Source: Robiginitalea aurantiaca (GTDB taxonomy: Bacteria; Bacteroidota; Bacteroidia; Flavobacteriales; Flavobacteriaceae). Taken from it: 64,000 nt of DNA. The first letter of the stretch is position 1. Each line of letters begins with the position of its first letter. The stretch lies in NCBI RefSeq assembly GCF_030380815.1, contig NZ_JAUDUY010000012.1, forward strand, positions 1 through 64,000. Direction: 5' to 3'. The notes under the pieces were generated by a model. It worked only from the letters and a program-made list of their open reading frames with translations, was not told where the DNA came from and ran no database searches. Made by a program: the position numbers and the translations under genes. Positions 56,163 through 64,000 of the stretch are shown piece by piece.

Positions 56163-56262
56163 CTAAGGGTTGAAGGTTACCCAGGAATACTATGGGAAGA
56201 TTTTTCAGAAAAGGGTTAGCGAGGAAATGGGGAGGATTTCAGAAAAGCTTAGCTCTTCTTAA
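56163..56262 (+). repeat. Right copy of the direct repeat flanking DUF6090 copy A
   Basis: Second copy of the repeat at 55227-55322. In the plus frame it reads LKVTQEYYGKIFQKRVSEEM then GRISEKLSSS and TAA. The 180 bp after it (to 56442) holds no gene. Confidence 0.5.
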
Positions 56263-56442
56263 AGGTCTGTGATAAAGTCATTCGAACCAGAAAGACCAAC
56301 AATCTCTCATATCGCCTCATTGACAATTATCATAGGCTCTAATTTGACCTGATCCTCCAGACCTTGCAGTCTTTCATCCTTTGACTACCGTCTAAATTGC
56401 CATGCTAACCCAGCATTTAGAAGCTCATTGTTGAGGGTTTGT

Positions 56443-57267
56443 CTAATCTAAAACGAAAATGGGCTTTATCGATGGTTCCGGAACTTGGATGGACCTATTT
56501 CTGAACTCATTTTCTATGTCAATTAATAAAAGTGTAGACTTATTCCTAAGATCCACGAGGTATTCTTTAAAAACCCCATGCTTTCCTGAATAAAACCCAA
56601 GTGAAAGTTCAAACGATTTGAAGGATTCCGACGTCCTATCATTGATCCATTGCCAATCATCGGAATCTTCTAGCATTTCAATTGTCCAGGGACTCCAGTC
56701 TCCTTCATAGGCAAAAAAGTGTTTCTGGGCTTTGCTTTGTATAAAAAAGTGCGACATAAACTGAATGGTAGTATTATTAAATTCTTCAAAATGCTTTTCA
56801 GCTACATCCACCTGACGATAGAATTCCAATATTTCTGTTTTGAGTTCATCGTTTCTGATGATATTAATTAGGCCTGCATTATTCATTTCAGAGAATGTGT
56901 TATCTCTTATGCTCAGGGCCTCAGACGACCAATCAAGTTTATTAAAAGATTCAAAAAAATCTCGTGAGCTTGATATTTCAGCGTAAGAGATCAGTAAAGC
57001 GTTCTTATGATCCGCAATTACTTTATCCGCATATTTTATTCGACGATTATAGTAGGCAGTATCATTTGCAAGATCTGAATGAAGGCGTATGAGATATTCA
57101 ATTTCAGTATTGGAGGTTTGTCGATCCTGATTCCAGTTATCCACTTGAAGTGCAATCAATATCCCAATCACTACCAACAGTATCTCCCCAACGGCATATA
57201 GCAGGTATTTGCTGAAATTATTATCAGTAATGAGTCTTTGGCGAATCTGTCGGAAGAAGCGGAGCAT
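56443..57267 (-). CDS. DUF6090 family membrane protein, copy B
   Basis: 274 residues. The first 50 residues (MLRFFRQIRQRL, NNFSKYLLYAVGEILLVV, IGILIALQVDNWN) are nearly identical to copies C and E, while the rest is different. The C-terminal region is charged, with coiled-coil-like stretches, and ends PEPSIKPIFVLD. It is the last gene of the cyclase operon, 27 bp after copy C. Confidence 0.87.
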   Translation of the reverse strand: MLRFFRQIRQRLITDNNFSKYLLYAVGEILLVVIGILIALQVDNWNQDRQTSNTEIEYLIRLHSDLANDTAYYNRRIKYADKVIADHKNALLISYAEISSSRDFFESFNKLDWSSEALSIRDNTFSEMNNAGLINIIRNDELKTEILEFYRQVDVAEKHFEEFNNTTIQFMSHFFIQSKAQKHFFAYEGDWSPWTIEMLEDSDDWQWINDRTSESFKSFELSLGFYSGKHGVFKEYLVDLRNKSTLLLIDIENEFRNRSIQVPEPSIKPIFVLD

Positions 57268-57294
57268 ATATATAGTTAAATCCTTTGGTGCTAA

Positions 57295-58035
57295 TTAAAT
57301 TGCGGATAATTCGCTCTCAATCATTTCAATCGTCCTTTTGATTTGACTGCGAGCCTCTTTAAGCTGCATGTTAAAAATACTTAGGGTCCCCCGGGTCATC
57401 TTTAAGTTAAGCAGGTATGCCTTATTATATTGAAGGGCCTTAGGGTTCACAGGGCGGAGGTCAAGCTGAAGCGATCCATCTCCAAAATCCGGCAGGAACT
57501 CAAAGCCTATCTGGTCGTGTGTGTTTCTGAAATGCAGGCTATTGTTTTTTTGTTCGTTCTGCCAGTAAAAAAGGTCCTCATAAACCACATCGTACAGGTT
57601 TGAAATTTGGTGGCCCAACTCCTTATTTGAAAGATTCTGAATTCCAAACACCTTTAATGTTTCGTATGGGGCATCCTTTACAGAAAATAATTTGGTCCAA
57701 AATGTATGTTTGAAATGGGGAATTAACGAGTCACGATAGGGCAGCTTTTGATCAATCCATTGCACTATAAAATCCTGACTTCTGATAAACTGCTCGTGAT
57801 CCGAAATGCAAAGATTGATCAGGTTGAGGTCTGATATTAATCCTTCCTGAACTTCTTCCAAAAGTTCATTTTCCTGCGCCAGGGCTTTCCGGTTTTCATT
57901 CCAGTTATCCACCTGCAACGCAATCAGAATTCCAATGACTACCAATAGAATCTCTCCAACCGCATACAGCAGGTATTTGCTGAACTTGTTATCAGTCAGG
58001 AGGCGCTGGCGTATCTGTCGGAAGAAGCGAAGCAT
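57295..58035 (-). CDS. DUF6090 family membrane protein, copy C
   Basis: 246 residues. Conserved anchor as in copy B (RLLTDNKFSKYLLYAVGE, VDNWNENRK), then a separate C-terminal region (LEEVQEGLISDLNLINLCISDHEQ at its start). Its ATG overlaps the stop of copy D (TAATG), so translation is coupled. It is the third gene of the operon. Confidence 0.87.
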   Translation of the reverse strand: MLRFFRQIRQRLLTDNKFSKYLLYAVGEILLVVIGILIALQVDNWNENRKALAQENELLEEVQEGLISDLNLINLCISDHEQFIRSQDFIVQWIDQKLPYRDSLIPHFKHTFWTKLFSVKDAPYETLKVFGIQNLSNKELGHQISNLYDVVYEDLFYWQNEQKNNSLHFRNTHDQIGFEFLPDFGDGSLQLDLRPVNPKALQYNKAYLLNLKMTRGTLSIFNMQLKEARSQIKRTIEMIESELSAI

Positions 58036-58829
58036 TAGTTATTCAATCGATTAATTTCACTCTGAATTAGCTCAATCGTTTCACTGGCCATCCTCTTCTC
58101 CTGGTTCAAATAACCCAGAGTAATACTTCTGGCTACAATGATATCATTGAGCAACCCCGGGAACTCAGGAATCTCAGATAATTCTTTTGTGATTAGTCGT
58201 CCAGCCGTCCTTAGTTTATACGTTTTCCAGCGGGAATCATCCGGATACGGGCGTTTCCACATAAAGTCTATATCCAATTTGTCTTCTGTGGTGAGAATAT
58301 TTCGTACAAGTTCCCGGTACATATAAATCCATGCGTACCATTCTTCATTTTCATCTTTTCTCTGTACCTGAAGCCCCTTCCAATTGTTTAAAACCGTTTT
58401 TAACGAGTCATTTTCAATTAGTGTGAATCGACCCGTTGAACTAAGTTCGGATGAGGTAGGCAAGTCTATACTATAAAAGTTTATTGCGCCCGTAAATTCA
58501 ATGGAGACGGCTAATTTGAGGGTGTCCAAACTTTCTAGTTGGCCATTTAGGAAGTCTGCCTGGAACACGGCCAAATCTCTTAACTCCTCCTCCCACCAGC
58601 TATGATGTTCAGCGTCCCTGTAAAAATTCTCAAAGTCTGATTTTAAACGAACGAGGTAGTTTCGGTAAAGGTTCCTTTCCTTTCTTTTCTCGTTCCAATT
58701 ATCAATCTGCAGCGCAATCAGAATTCCAATCACCACCAGCAATATCTCCCCAATGGCATATCTGGAATACTGAAAGAACTTGTTTTCTTTGGCGAGCTGT
58801 TTTCGTATTCGATTGAAGAAGCGTGGCAT
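58035..58829 (-). CDS. DUF6090 family membrane protein, copy D
   Basis: 264 residues. The anchor differs more (MPRFFNRIRKQLAKENKFFQY, then AIGEILLVVIGILIALQIDN), followed by a distinct helical C-terminal region (YRNYLVRLKSDFENFYRD). It begins 3 bp after the cyclase stop and ends in the start of copy C. Confidence 0.87.
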   Translation of the reverse strand: MPRFFNRIRKQLAKENKFFQYSRYAIGEILLVVIGILIALQIDNWNEKRKERNLYRNYLVRLKSDFENFYRDAEHHSWWEEELRDLAVFQADFLNGQLESLDTLKLAVSIEFTGAINFYSIDLPTSSELSSTGRFTLIENDSLKTVLNNWKGLQVQRKDENEEWYAWIYMYRELVRNILTTEDKLDIDFMWKRPYPDDSRWKTYKLRTAGRLITKELSEIPEFPGLLNDIIVARSITLGYLNQEKRMASETIELIQSEINRLNN

Positions 58830-58832
58830 GGT

Positions 58833-60800
58833 CTATATGGTTACTTTCGATTCAATTTCTGCGAAGTACATCTGCAATACTTGGCCATTCTTCACTTCAA
58901 GTTCTCCCCGATATGTAAAGTCATATTTGTCCTTTAACAGTTGATAGCTGCTTTCAGAGACATTGATTCTGCCTGGCTCAGACTTGGACTCCATTCGAGC
59001 TGCGAAATTTACCGTGCTTCCCCAGATGTCGTATGCGAACTTCTTTGTGCCCACTACTCCTGCCACAACCGGCCCAGAATTTAAGCCTATTCGTATCTCG
59101 AACGGATGGATATTGGGCGGTGGATTCTGCTTGGTCTCCTCCACAAAATCTCGAATTTCTATTGCTGCCTTCATCGCATCTTCGGCGTGCGTTTCATTTT
59201 GCTTGGGAATACCTCCAGCACACATATATGCGTCTCCTATGGTTTTTATCTTTTCTAGTCCGTGTTTCTCTACAATAGCATCAAAATACCTGAAATAGTA
59301 GTCTACGCTGTCTACCAGTTTTTCTGGGGATATACTCTCGGCAATTACTGAGAAGCCTTTGAAATCTGTAAAAAGAACGGTGATTTGTTGGAATTGTTTG
59401 GCCTTAATTCTTCCGTTTGCTTTCAGCTCTTTGGCTGTTTCCTCCGGCAGAATATTCAAAAGGATTTCATCTGAACGGTCTTTTTCTTTTGCTATTTGGT
59501 TCTTGGCTTTTCTTATAAACAAGAACCGGTTAATTAATCCTAGTATGACTAAAACTAATAGCCCAAGGCCTATGTATAAGAATAGCTTAGCCTGCTGGTC
59601 TTTTTCCCGCTCTAAATCCCTCTCTAATTCATATTGTATTCTTTGATTTTCATACTGATTCAAATACTCGCGTTCTTTTAACTCTGTTATGGTTGATAAT
59701 GTCTTTCTAAACTCTCCATAGTCCAACTTACTTATTGAATCCCGAACTTGCACATACTTATCCTTTGCAAACAAGGCGTTCCTGTAATCATTCAAAAGTG
59801 TGTAAGCTGTAGACATTCCTAATAACGCCTCTGCTTTTTGGCTAAGCATTTGATTTTCATTAATAATCTTCAGAGCATCATTAAAATATTCTATGGCATT
59901 ATTAGTTGAACCTAACTCTATGTAGGATTTTCCAAGTCCAATATTTGCTCTGACTTCCTCAGAAAATGTTCCGTAATAAGAAGCAGAATCCAATCCCTGC
60001 CTATAATATTCCTCTGCTTTTTTATAGTCCTCTAATTTGAAGTGTGCCTCCCCTAAAAAATTCAAGGGAGTTGATGGGTCTAAACCCAATTCCTGAAATG
60101 CTTCTAAGGAGCCTTTTAAAAATAGTAAAGAGGCCTCTGGATTATCCTTCTTAAGATACATTTCTCCAATATTTATTTTGCCTACCGCCAGTCCGATGGA
60201 ATAATCAATTTGGTCAAAGAAAGGAAGTGCTTTTTTGTAATTTTCTATCGCTTGGTCATAGGTTGATTTATCATTGGTATAAATTGTGCCAAGATTTACA
60301 TATGCTGTGCCAATCCTCAATGGGTCTTCCACTATTTGTGCATATCTCAGTGAACGTATGAAATAATCCAATGCCTTAGGGGCGTATCCTTGAGTTTGAT
60401 AAACGGAGCCCAGATTATTCAGCAGATTGCTCATTCCTAATGTATCCCCCGAATGTTCGTAGATGCTCAATGACCTTTTGAAATAATCATCTGCCATGAA
60501 AAAGTTCCCCCTATCTGACTCTACCAATCCAATAGCTTTAAGACCTTCCGCAAGACCATCAACATAGTCCAATTCTTCAGAAATTTCTACCGCCTTTCTT
60601 GAGAAGACTAATGAGGAATCGGAATTTCGGAATCTCAACTCCGATGCTTTTTCCAGAAGTTTTCTGACATAGTTGGTGTCTGGATCTTGCACTTTCATCT
60701 CACCTGACTCCCAATCAGAAAGTTGGGCATTCCCGACCACCGAAAACGCCAATAGGAATAATAGGTTGAGGAATCTAAGATTTCGATCTAGGAAAGACAT
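58833..60800 (-). CDS. Membrane-bound TPR-adenylate cyclase (class III)
   Basis: 655 residues. A signal or anchor lies at the N-terminus (LRFLNLLFLLAFSVVGNAQ). Residues about 45-370 contain TPR repeats (GNFFMADDYFKRSLSIYEHSG and similar units), a coiled-coil follows, a membrane helix lies at 406-429 (LFLYIGLGLLVLVILGL), and the catalytic domain covers about 472-650. Metal Asp are D479 (LFTDFKGFS) and D523 (TIGDAYM). K519 and D591 (YDIWG) are the purine-selecting pair of adenylate cyclases, not the Glu/Cys of guanylate cyclases. Transition-state residues N598 and R602 (VNFAAR) are present, so it should make cAMP. TPR repeats outside and catalysis inside suggest a signal receptor. It heads an operon with three DUF6090 genes. 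Confidence 0.93.
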   Translation of the reverse strand: MSFLDRNLRFLNLLFLLAFSVVGNAQLSDWESGEMKVQDPDTNYVRKLLEKASELRFRNSDSSLVFSRKAVEISEELDYVDGLAEGLKAIGLVESDRGNFFMADDYFKRSLSIYEHSGDTLGMSNLLNNLGSVYQTQGYAPKALDYFIRSLRYAQIVEDPLRIGTAYVNLGTIYTNDKSTYDQAIENYKKALPFFDQIDYSIGLAVGKINIGEMYLKKDNPEASLLFLKGSLEAFQELGLDPSTPLNFLGEAHFKLEDYKKAEEYYRQGLDSASYYGTFSEEVRANIGLGKSYIELGSTNNAIEYFNDALKIINENQMLSQKAEALLGMSTAYTLLNDYRNALFAKDKYVQVRDSISKLDYGEFRKTLSTITELKEREYLNQYENQRIQYELERDLEREKDQQAKLFLYIGLGLLVLVILGLINRFLFIRKAKNQIAKEKDRSDEILLNILPEETAKELKANGRIKAKQFQQITVLFTDFKGFSVIAESISPEKLVDSVDYYFRYFDAIVEKHGLEKIKTIGDAYMCAGGIPKQNETHAEDAMKAAIEIRDFVEETKQNPPPNIHPFEIRIGLNSGPVVAGVVGTKKFAYDIWGSTVNFAARMESKSEPGRINVSESSYQLLKDKYDFTYRGELEVKNGQVLQMYFAEIESKVTI

Positions 60801-60893
60801 TGATTGAGGTTGATTGCTCCTTCAAATTACAAAAAAGGAAATTATGCGCTATAATTCGGGTCAGCATGCCATAACTTTAATGGAAAAAACAAG

Positions 60894-61115
60894 ATGAACG
60901 AATCCGATTTTAAGAAGTATGCCGACCAGGAATTAGTCAAATGCCAACGTTACAAGCAGATATGGAAAAGTGCTACGAATCCAACCATTAAAAACAAGGC
61001 ATTCTTAGCCTGGTGTATTAAACGATTTCAATTACAGCAGATTCATTTCTACTCAGTTGAAAACATTACGCCATACAACCATTTCAGCATGGATGAGGCT
61101 GGTGGTTATTTCTGA
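60894..61115 (+). CDS. Small hypothetical protein
   Basis: 73 residues (MNESDFKKYADQELVKCQRYKQ). It has a plausible coding composition and reads away from the cyclase. The Lys- and aromatic-rich sequence with ATNPTIKNKAFLAWCIKRF has no recognised family. It could be a true small protein or a chance frame. Confidence 0.4.
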   Translation: MNESDFKKYADQELVKCQRYKQIWKSATNPTIKNKAFLAWCIKRFQLQQIHFYSVENITPYNHFSMDEAGGYF

Positions 61116-61245
61116 TGTCTATTTATTGGTCATTGATTACGAATCCTATCGGCTTAATTAGATCTCAAAATTAGCTTTATGAATAGAAACTCCCGGCTGA
61201 GTCCGCATGCTTCAACCGAGAGACTACTCAGTAGGTCAACCTCTA

Positions 61246-62814
61246 TTACCAGATAGGTGCATCAGGATCACAGTTCGTGAAATTGGGTTTAGGAAGCACC
61301 CAAAGAGGAGTTACAGTACTAAAATCGTTACACGCCACCACATTTTGGACATCCCATCCACCCAGATCCTGATTGAAGACTGAATCATAAAACATCAGGC
61401 GCATGTCGGAGACATTGCTTACATCCCAATCCCCAATAGGTTGGTTGAATGACGACAAAGCGAACATAGAACTCATTTTCGTTGCACTGCTTACATCCCA
61501 ATTGCCGATTGGCTGGTTGAACTCGGAATACAGGAACATTTCCGACATGTCAGTTACATTAGCAACATCCCAGTCGCTAATATTCTGATTAAAAGGGTGT
61601 GGATGTGTCATACTCCATGTAGATCCATTAAACATGCCGGACATATCTGTGACATTACCCACGTCCCAGGATCCAATATCCTGATTAAAAATGGAATGAG
61701 CGAACATATGTGACATCTCTGCAACACTACTTACATCCCAATCTCCAATAGGTTGGTTGAAACCTGAGAAATAGAACATATAGGACATGTCAGTCACATT
61801 GCCAACATCCCATGCGCTGATATCCTGATCGAACGGGTGTGTGAAAAACATATCGCCTCCCCCACCAAACATTCCTGACATATTTTCTACGCTGCTTACA
61901 TCCCAAACCCCAATGGGTTGATTGAAATCTGTCAATGCAAACAGGTTACTCATATCAGTGACATTGCTTACATCCCATGAGCGTATGGACATATCATTTA
62001 TAGAGAACTGAAGAGAAAATAAGTCACTCATATTGGTCACTTTTGTGGTACAGACCCGGGATACATCGGTTCCATTTTCAATCATTTCCCGTAACATGGT
62101 TTCATCCACGATGGTGTAGACCACCGCATCAACTACGTCTGTGCCAGCGATTACGCCTGTTTGACCAACTTCTGCCCATTCATAAGCCTTGATGGTCACA
62201 CCATTTTCGTCTAAGTAAATCGGAGAAGTTGTTGGACATCCTTGTTCATTTACATCCTCTCCTTCGGGTGTATTTGGACAAATATCCTTATCATCAGTTA
62301 TTCCATCCCCATCGGTGTCTTTTTGAGAATCAGCACACCCATTTTCATCCACGTCTTCTCCTTCAGGAGTTTCAGGGCAGGTATCGGTATTATCAAAAAT
62401 CCCATCCCCGTCTGAATCAATCTGTGAAGTAGAACAACCTTGTTCATTTACTTCTTCGCCCTCAGGGGTATTCAGACATTGATCCACATCGTCGAGGACT
62501 CCGTCATTATCTCCATCGGATTTTGCGAATACCAGGGTAATATTCATGTCGGTATCCATAGAAGCCTTGACAGGGTTTTCCGTGCTTTTGAGATCACCCA
62601 TCCATTCTTTGAAAACATAGCCTTCAGCAGGGGTGGCGGTGAGCGTGATCACGGTGCCATCGTCAAAGGTTCCCCCGTCAGGGGACACACTTCCGCCTTC
62701 TTCAGGGGATATGGTGACCGATAGAATGAACATTTCAGGGTCGTCATCTTTGGAACAGGTAAGGATCAGAAATAAAACCGGAAGTATGAGGAATATCCTC
62801 TTAAACAGTTTCAT
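61246..62814 (-). CDS. BspA-like repeat lipoprotein with calcium-binding repeats
   Basis: 522 residues. Lipoprotein signal MKLFKRIFLILPVLFLILTC. Residues about 30-95 resemble an InlB B-repeat (VTISPEEGGSVSPDGG, TPAEGYVFKEW). Three thrombospondin type 3-like units follow (DGDNDGVLDDVDQCLNTPEG, DSDGDGIFDNTDTCPETPEG, DTDGDGITDDKDICPNTPEG). From about residue 225 there are eight or so BspA/DUF285 repeats of about 25-40 residues with the core WDVSNVTDMSxMF and FNQPIGDWDVSS. These proteins are surface adhesins or antigens. No T9SS tail is seen; anchoring is by lipid. Confidence 0.92.
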   Translation of the reverse strand: MKLFKRIFLILPVLFLILTCSKDDDPEMFILSVTISPEEGGSVSPDGGTFDDGTVITLTATPAEGYVFKEWMGDLKSTENPVKASMDTDMNITLVFAKSDGDNDGVLDDVDQCLNTPEGEEVNEQGCSTSQIDSDGDGIFDNTDTCPETPEGEDVDENGCADSQKDTDGDGITDDKDICPNTPEGEDVNEQGCPTTSPIYLDENGVTIKAYEWAEVGQTGVIAGTDVVDAVVYTIVDETMLREMIENGTDVSRVCTTKVTNMSDLFSLQFSINDMSIRSWDVSNVTDMSNLFALTDFNQPIGVWDVSSVENMSGMFGGGGDMFFTHPFDQDISAWDVGNVTDMSYMFYFSGFNQPIGDWDVSSVAEMSHMFAHSIFNQDIGSWDVGNVTDMSGMFNGSTWSMTHPHPFNQNISDWDVANVTDMSEMFLYSEFNQPIGNWDVSSATKMSSMFALSSFNQPIGDWDVSNVSDMRLMFYDSVFNQDLGGWDVQNVVACNDFSTVTPLWVLPKPNFTNCDPDAPIW

Positions 62815-62963
62815 GGCTATATAATTTTGTAATTATCGAATTTGGATAAACAAAGCTAATAGCCAAATCAGGCGAAGGCAATGATTCAGGTCAATCAGAC
62901 CCTGAAATGAAACTTCAGGCTTAACCCTGACTTTTGAAATTTTTAATTGGTTTTCATGGACTT

Positions 62964-62983
62964 CCCCGGTTGAGGTGCCGGGG
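62964..62983. other. GC-rich hairpin between the BspA-like gene and DUF6090 copy E
   Basis: CCCCGG and CCGGGG enclose an 8-nt loop. It lies 110 bp beyond the DUF6090 copy E stop on the minus strand, but no T-run follows on that side. It may be a weak terminator; the rest of the 278-bp gap (62815-63092) shows no gene. Confidence 0.35.
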
Positions 62984-63092
62984 TTGTCTATTTATAGTTG
63001 AGAATTGGAAAGTCTCAATAGTAATTAGACCCAGTGTATAAATATAACTGTGTCGGCATTTACAAAGAATGTTTTCTAAGTTATTGTATTAC

Positions 63093-63908
63093 TTATTGCT
63101 GATTTAGTTCCTCTAAATAAGTTACAATCTCCATTTTTAGCATTTCCATCCGTTGCATCCTGCGCTCAATGCTGGCAAGTGCATTGAATGATCTGCCAAG
63201 GTCTCCAGTTAGATAATTTTCAAACTCAGGTCTTTTAAGGATGTTTTCAATCTCAAGTGGTAGGTCGCGCGTATCTTCAATGGCCGTTATGAATTCAAAT
63301 AATTCACTAAGATCATCAAGCTCTGAAGTTAACACATAAGAACCACTCTCGGCAGTTATGTAATTCTCTGGATATGTTGATAATATGGGTTCGAGGGAGG
63401 TTTCTAGCCATCTTGTGGTAGCAGTCAGAATGCCACTTAGTTCCCCAAAGTCAGCATAATACTGGTTGATGTTTTTGAGGATATCCTTATTTCGGAAGTA
63501 AGCAAAATCACCAGAGCTTTTAGAGGCTTCGTATGTTGAATTGTAGGTGATAGAGGAGGCCCCAAGATATAGTGGCTGAACGTGTTTGCCAATTTCCCGG
63601 CCGTCTACAATACTACCAGGCGTCCTTACTTTTCTAAGCAACCAACCGGCATTTTCAATCCTGTTTTTATAGAACTGGGTCAGCCCCTCCAATTTTAAAC
63701 TGTCTTTATTCAAATCACCGAGGATGTCACTGTAGAAAACCCGCTCTACCTTTAGGTTTTGCTTGTCTTCATTCCAACTATCCACCTGCAAGGCAATCAG
63801 AATACCAATAACCACCAACAAAATCTCACCCACTGCATACAGCAGGTATTTGCTGAACTTATTTTCAGTAATTAGTCTATGGCGAATCTGTCGGAAGAAT
63901 CTTATCAT
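63093..63908 (-). CDS. DUF6090 family membrane protein, copy E
   Basis: 271 residues. The anchor (MIRFFRQIRHRLITENKFSKY, then LYAVGEILLVVIGILIALQVD) matches copies B and C closely. The C-terminal region differs and contains DLNKDSLKLEGLTQFYKNRIE. It is separate from the operon, upstream of the BspA-like gene on the same strand after 278 bp. No gene is seen in 63909-64000. Confidence 0.87.
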   Translation of the reverse strand: MIRFFRQIRHRLITENKFSKYLLYAVGEILLVVIGILIALQVDSWNEDKQNLKVERVFYSDILGDLNKDSLKLEGLTQFYKNRIENAGWLLRKVRTPGSIVDGREIGKHVQPLYLGASSITYNSTYEASKSSGDFAYFRNKDILKNINQYYADFGELSGILTATTRWLETSLEPILSTYPENYITAESGSYVLTSELDDLSELFEFITAIEDTRDLPLEIENILKRPEFENYLTGDLGRSFNALASIERRMQRMEMLKMEIVTYLEELNQQ

Positions 63909-64000
63909 TGGTTATATGTTGGTCATCTGTAGTGTAATGGTTCCCAAAAAAGCCAAATTCACAGGAAATAGCTTATATGGAATGTTAACCTTTGTTTTTT

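Noticed and set aside
56263-56442. Remnant of a transposase
   Set aside because: Short open frames exist on both strands but none shows a recognisable motif such as a DDE signature.
61380-62030. Regularly spaced repeats as a CRISPR array
   Set aside because: They are in-frame codons of the BspA repeat region, with imperfect repeats and coding spacers.

Overview
The window looks like a chromosomal segment of a marine Flavobacteriaceae (Bacteroidota); the genus cannot be fixed from this alone. Evidence: promoters of the Bacteroidota type (TTG, 19-20 bp, TAnnTTTG), few Shine-Dalgarno sites, bacillithiol synthesis (BshC), a TonB-dependent receptor with DUF4249 lipoproteins, DUF6095 and DUF6090 proteins, a monomeric isocitrate dehydrogenase and a split transketolase.

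Layout. 1-1538: the N-terminal part of a large secreted DUF11-repeat protein that runs off the left edge. 2.1-10.5 kb (minus): housekeeping genes yidC and pyrG, then a guaA / LysM-PBP / OsmC / DUF922 group. 11-22.7 kb: FMN-binding protein, PLP decarboxylase, bshC, M14 peptidase, PKD lipoprotein, Gfo/Idh/MocA plus DoxX pair, class V aminotransferase-like protein and a CarboxypepD_reg-like protein. 23.2-29.8 kb (plus): monomeric icd, then a TonB receptor with two DUF4249 lipoproteins. 29.8-33.9 kb (minus): a compact operon of GH63-type glycosidase, sodium:solute symporter and glycerate kinase, best read as uptake and breakdown of glucosyl- or mannosylglycerate. 34-37.5 kb: DUF6095 and the classic thrS-infC-rpmI-rplT cluster, in which infC has no ATG/GTG/TTG start and most likely begins at ATA. 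37.5-50.7 kb: YjbQ, HAD phosphatase, a family often mislabelled asparagine synthetase B, dnaB, accA, an LptF/LptG-type permease, tgt, split transketolase, porin, FKBP lipoprotein, S4 protein, methyltransferase, PRTase and aroK.

At 50.87 kb a tRNA-Lys(UUU) marks a change of character. Its last 14 bases are repeated 179 bp downstream, followed by clustered short direct repeats like integrase arm sites, but no integrase is present. The DNA from there to the right edge is accessory: a small membrane protein, a radical SAM gene cut by an in-frame TGA before its last cysteines, a large unknown lipoprotein, five DUF6090 membrane proteins, a TPR/class III adenylate cyclase, and a BspA-like repeat lipoprotein.

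The best candidate for an undescribed system is the tight minus-strand operon at 56.4-60.8 kb: a membrane-anchored TPR adenylate cyclase followed by three DUF6090 proteins with near-identical membrane anchors and divergent C-terminal regions, with two more DUF6090 copies nearby, one of them flanked by direct repeats. No CRISPR array, rRNA or intact insertion sequence was seen.
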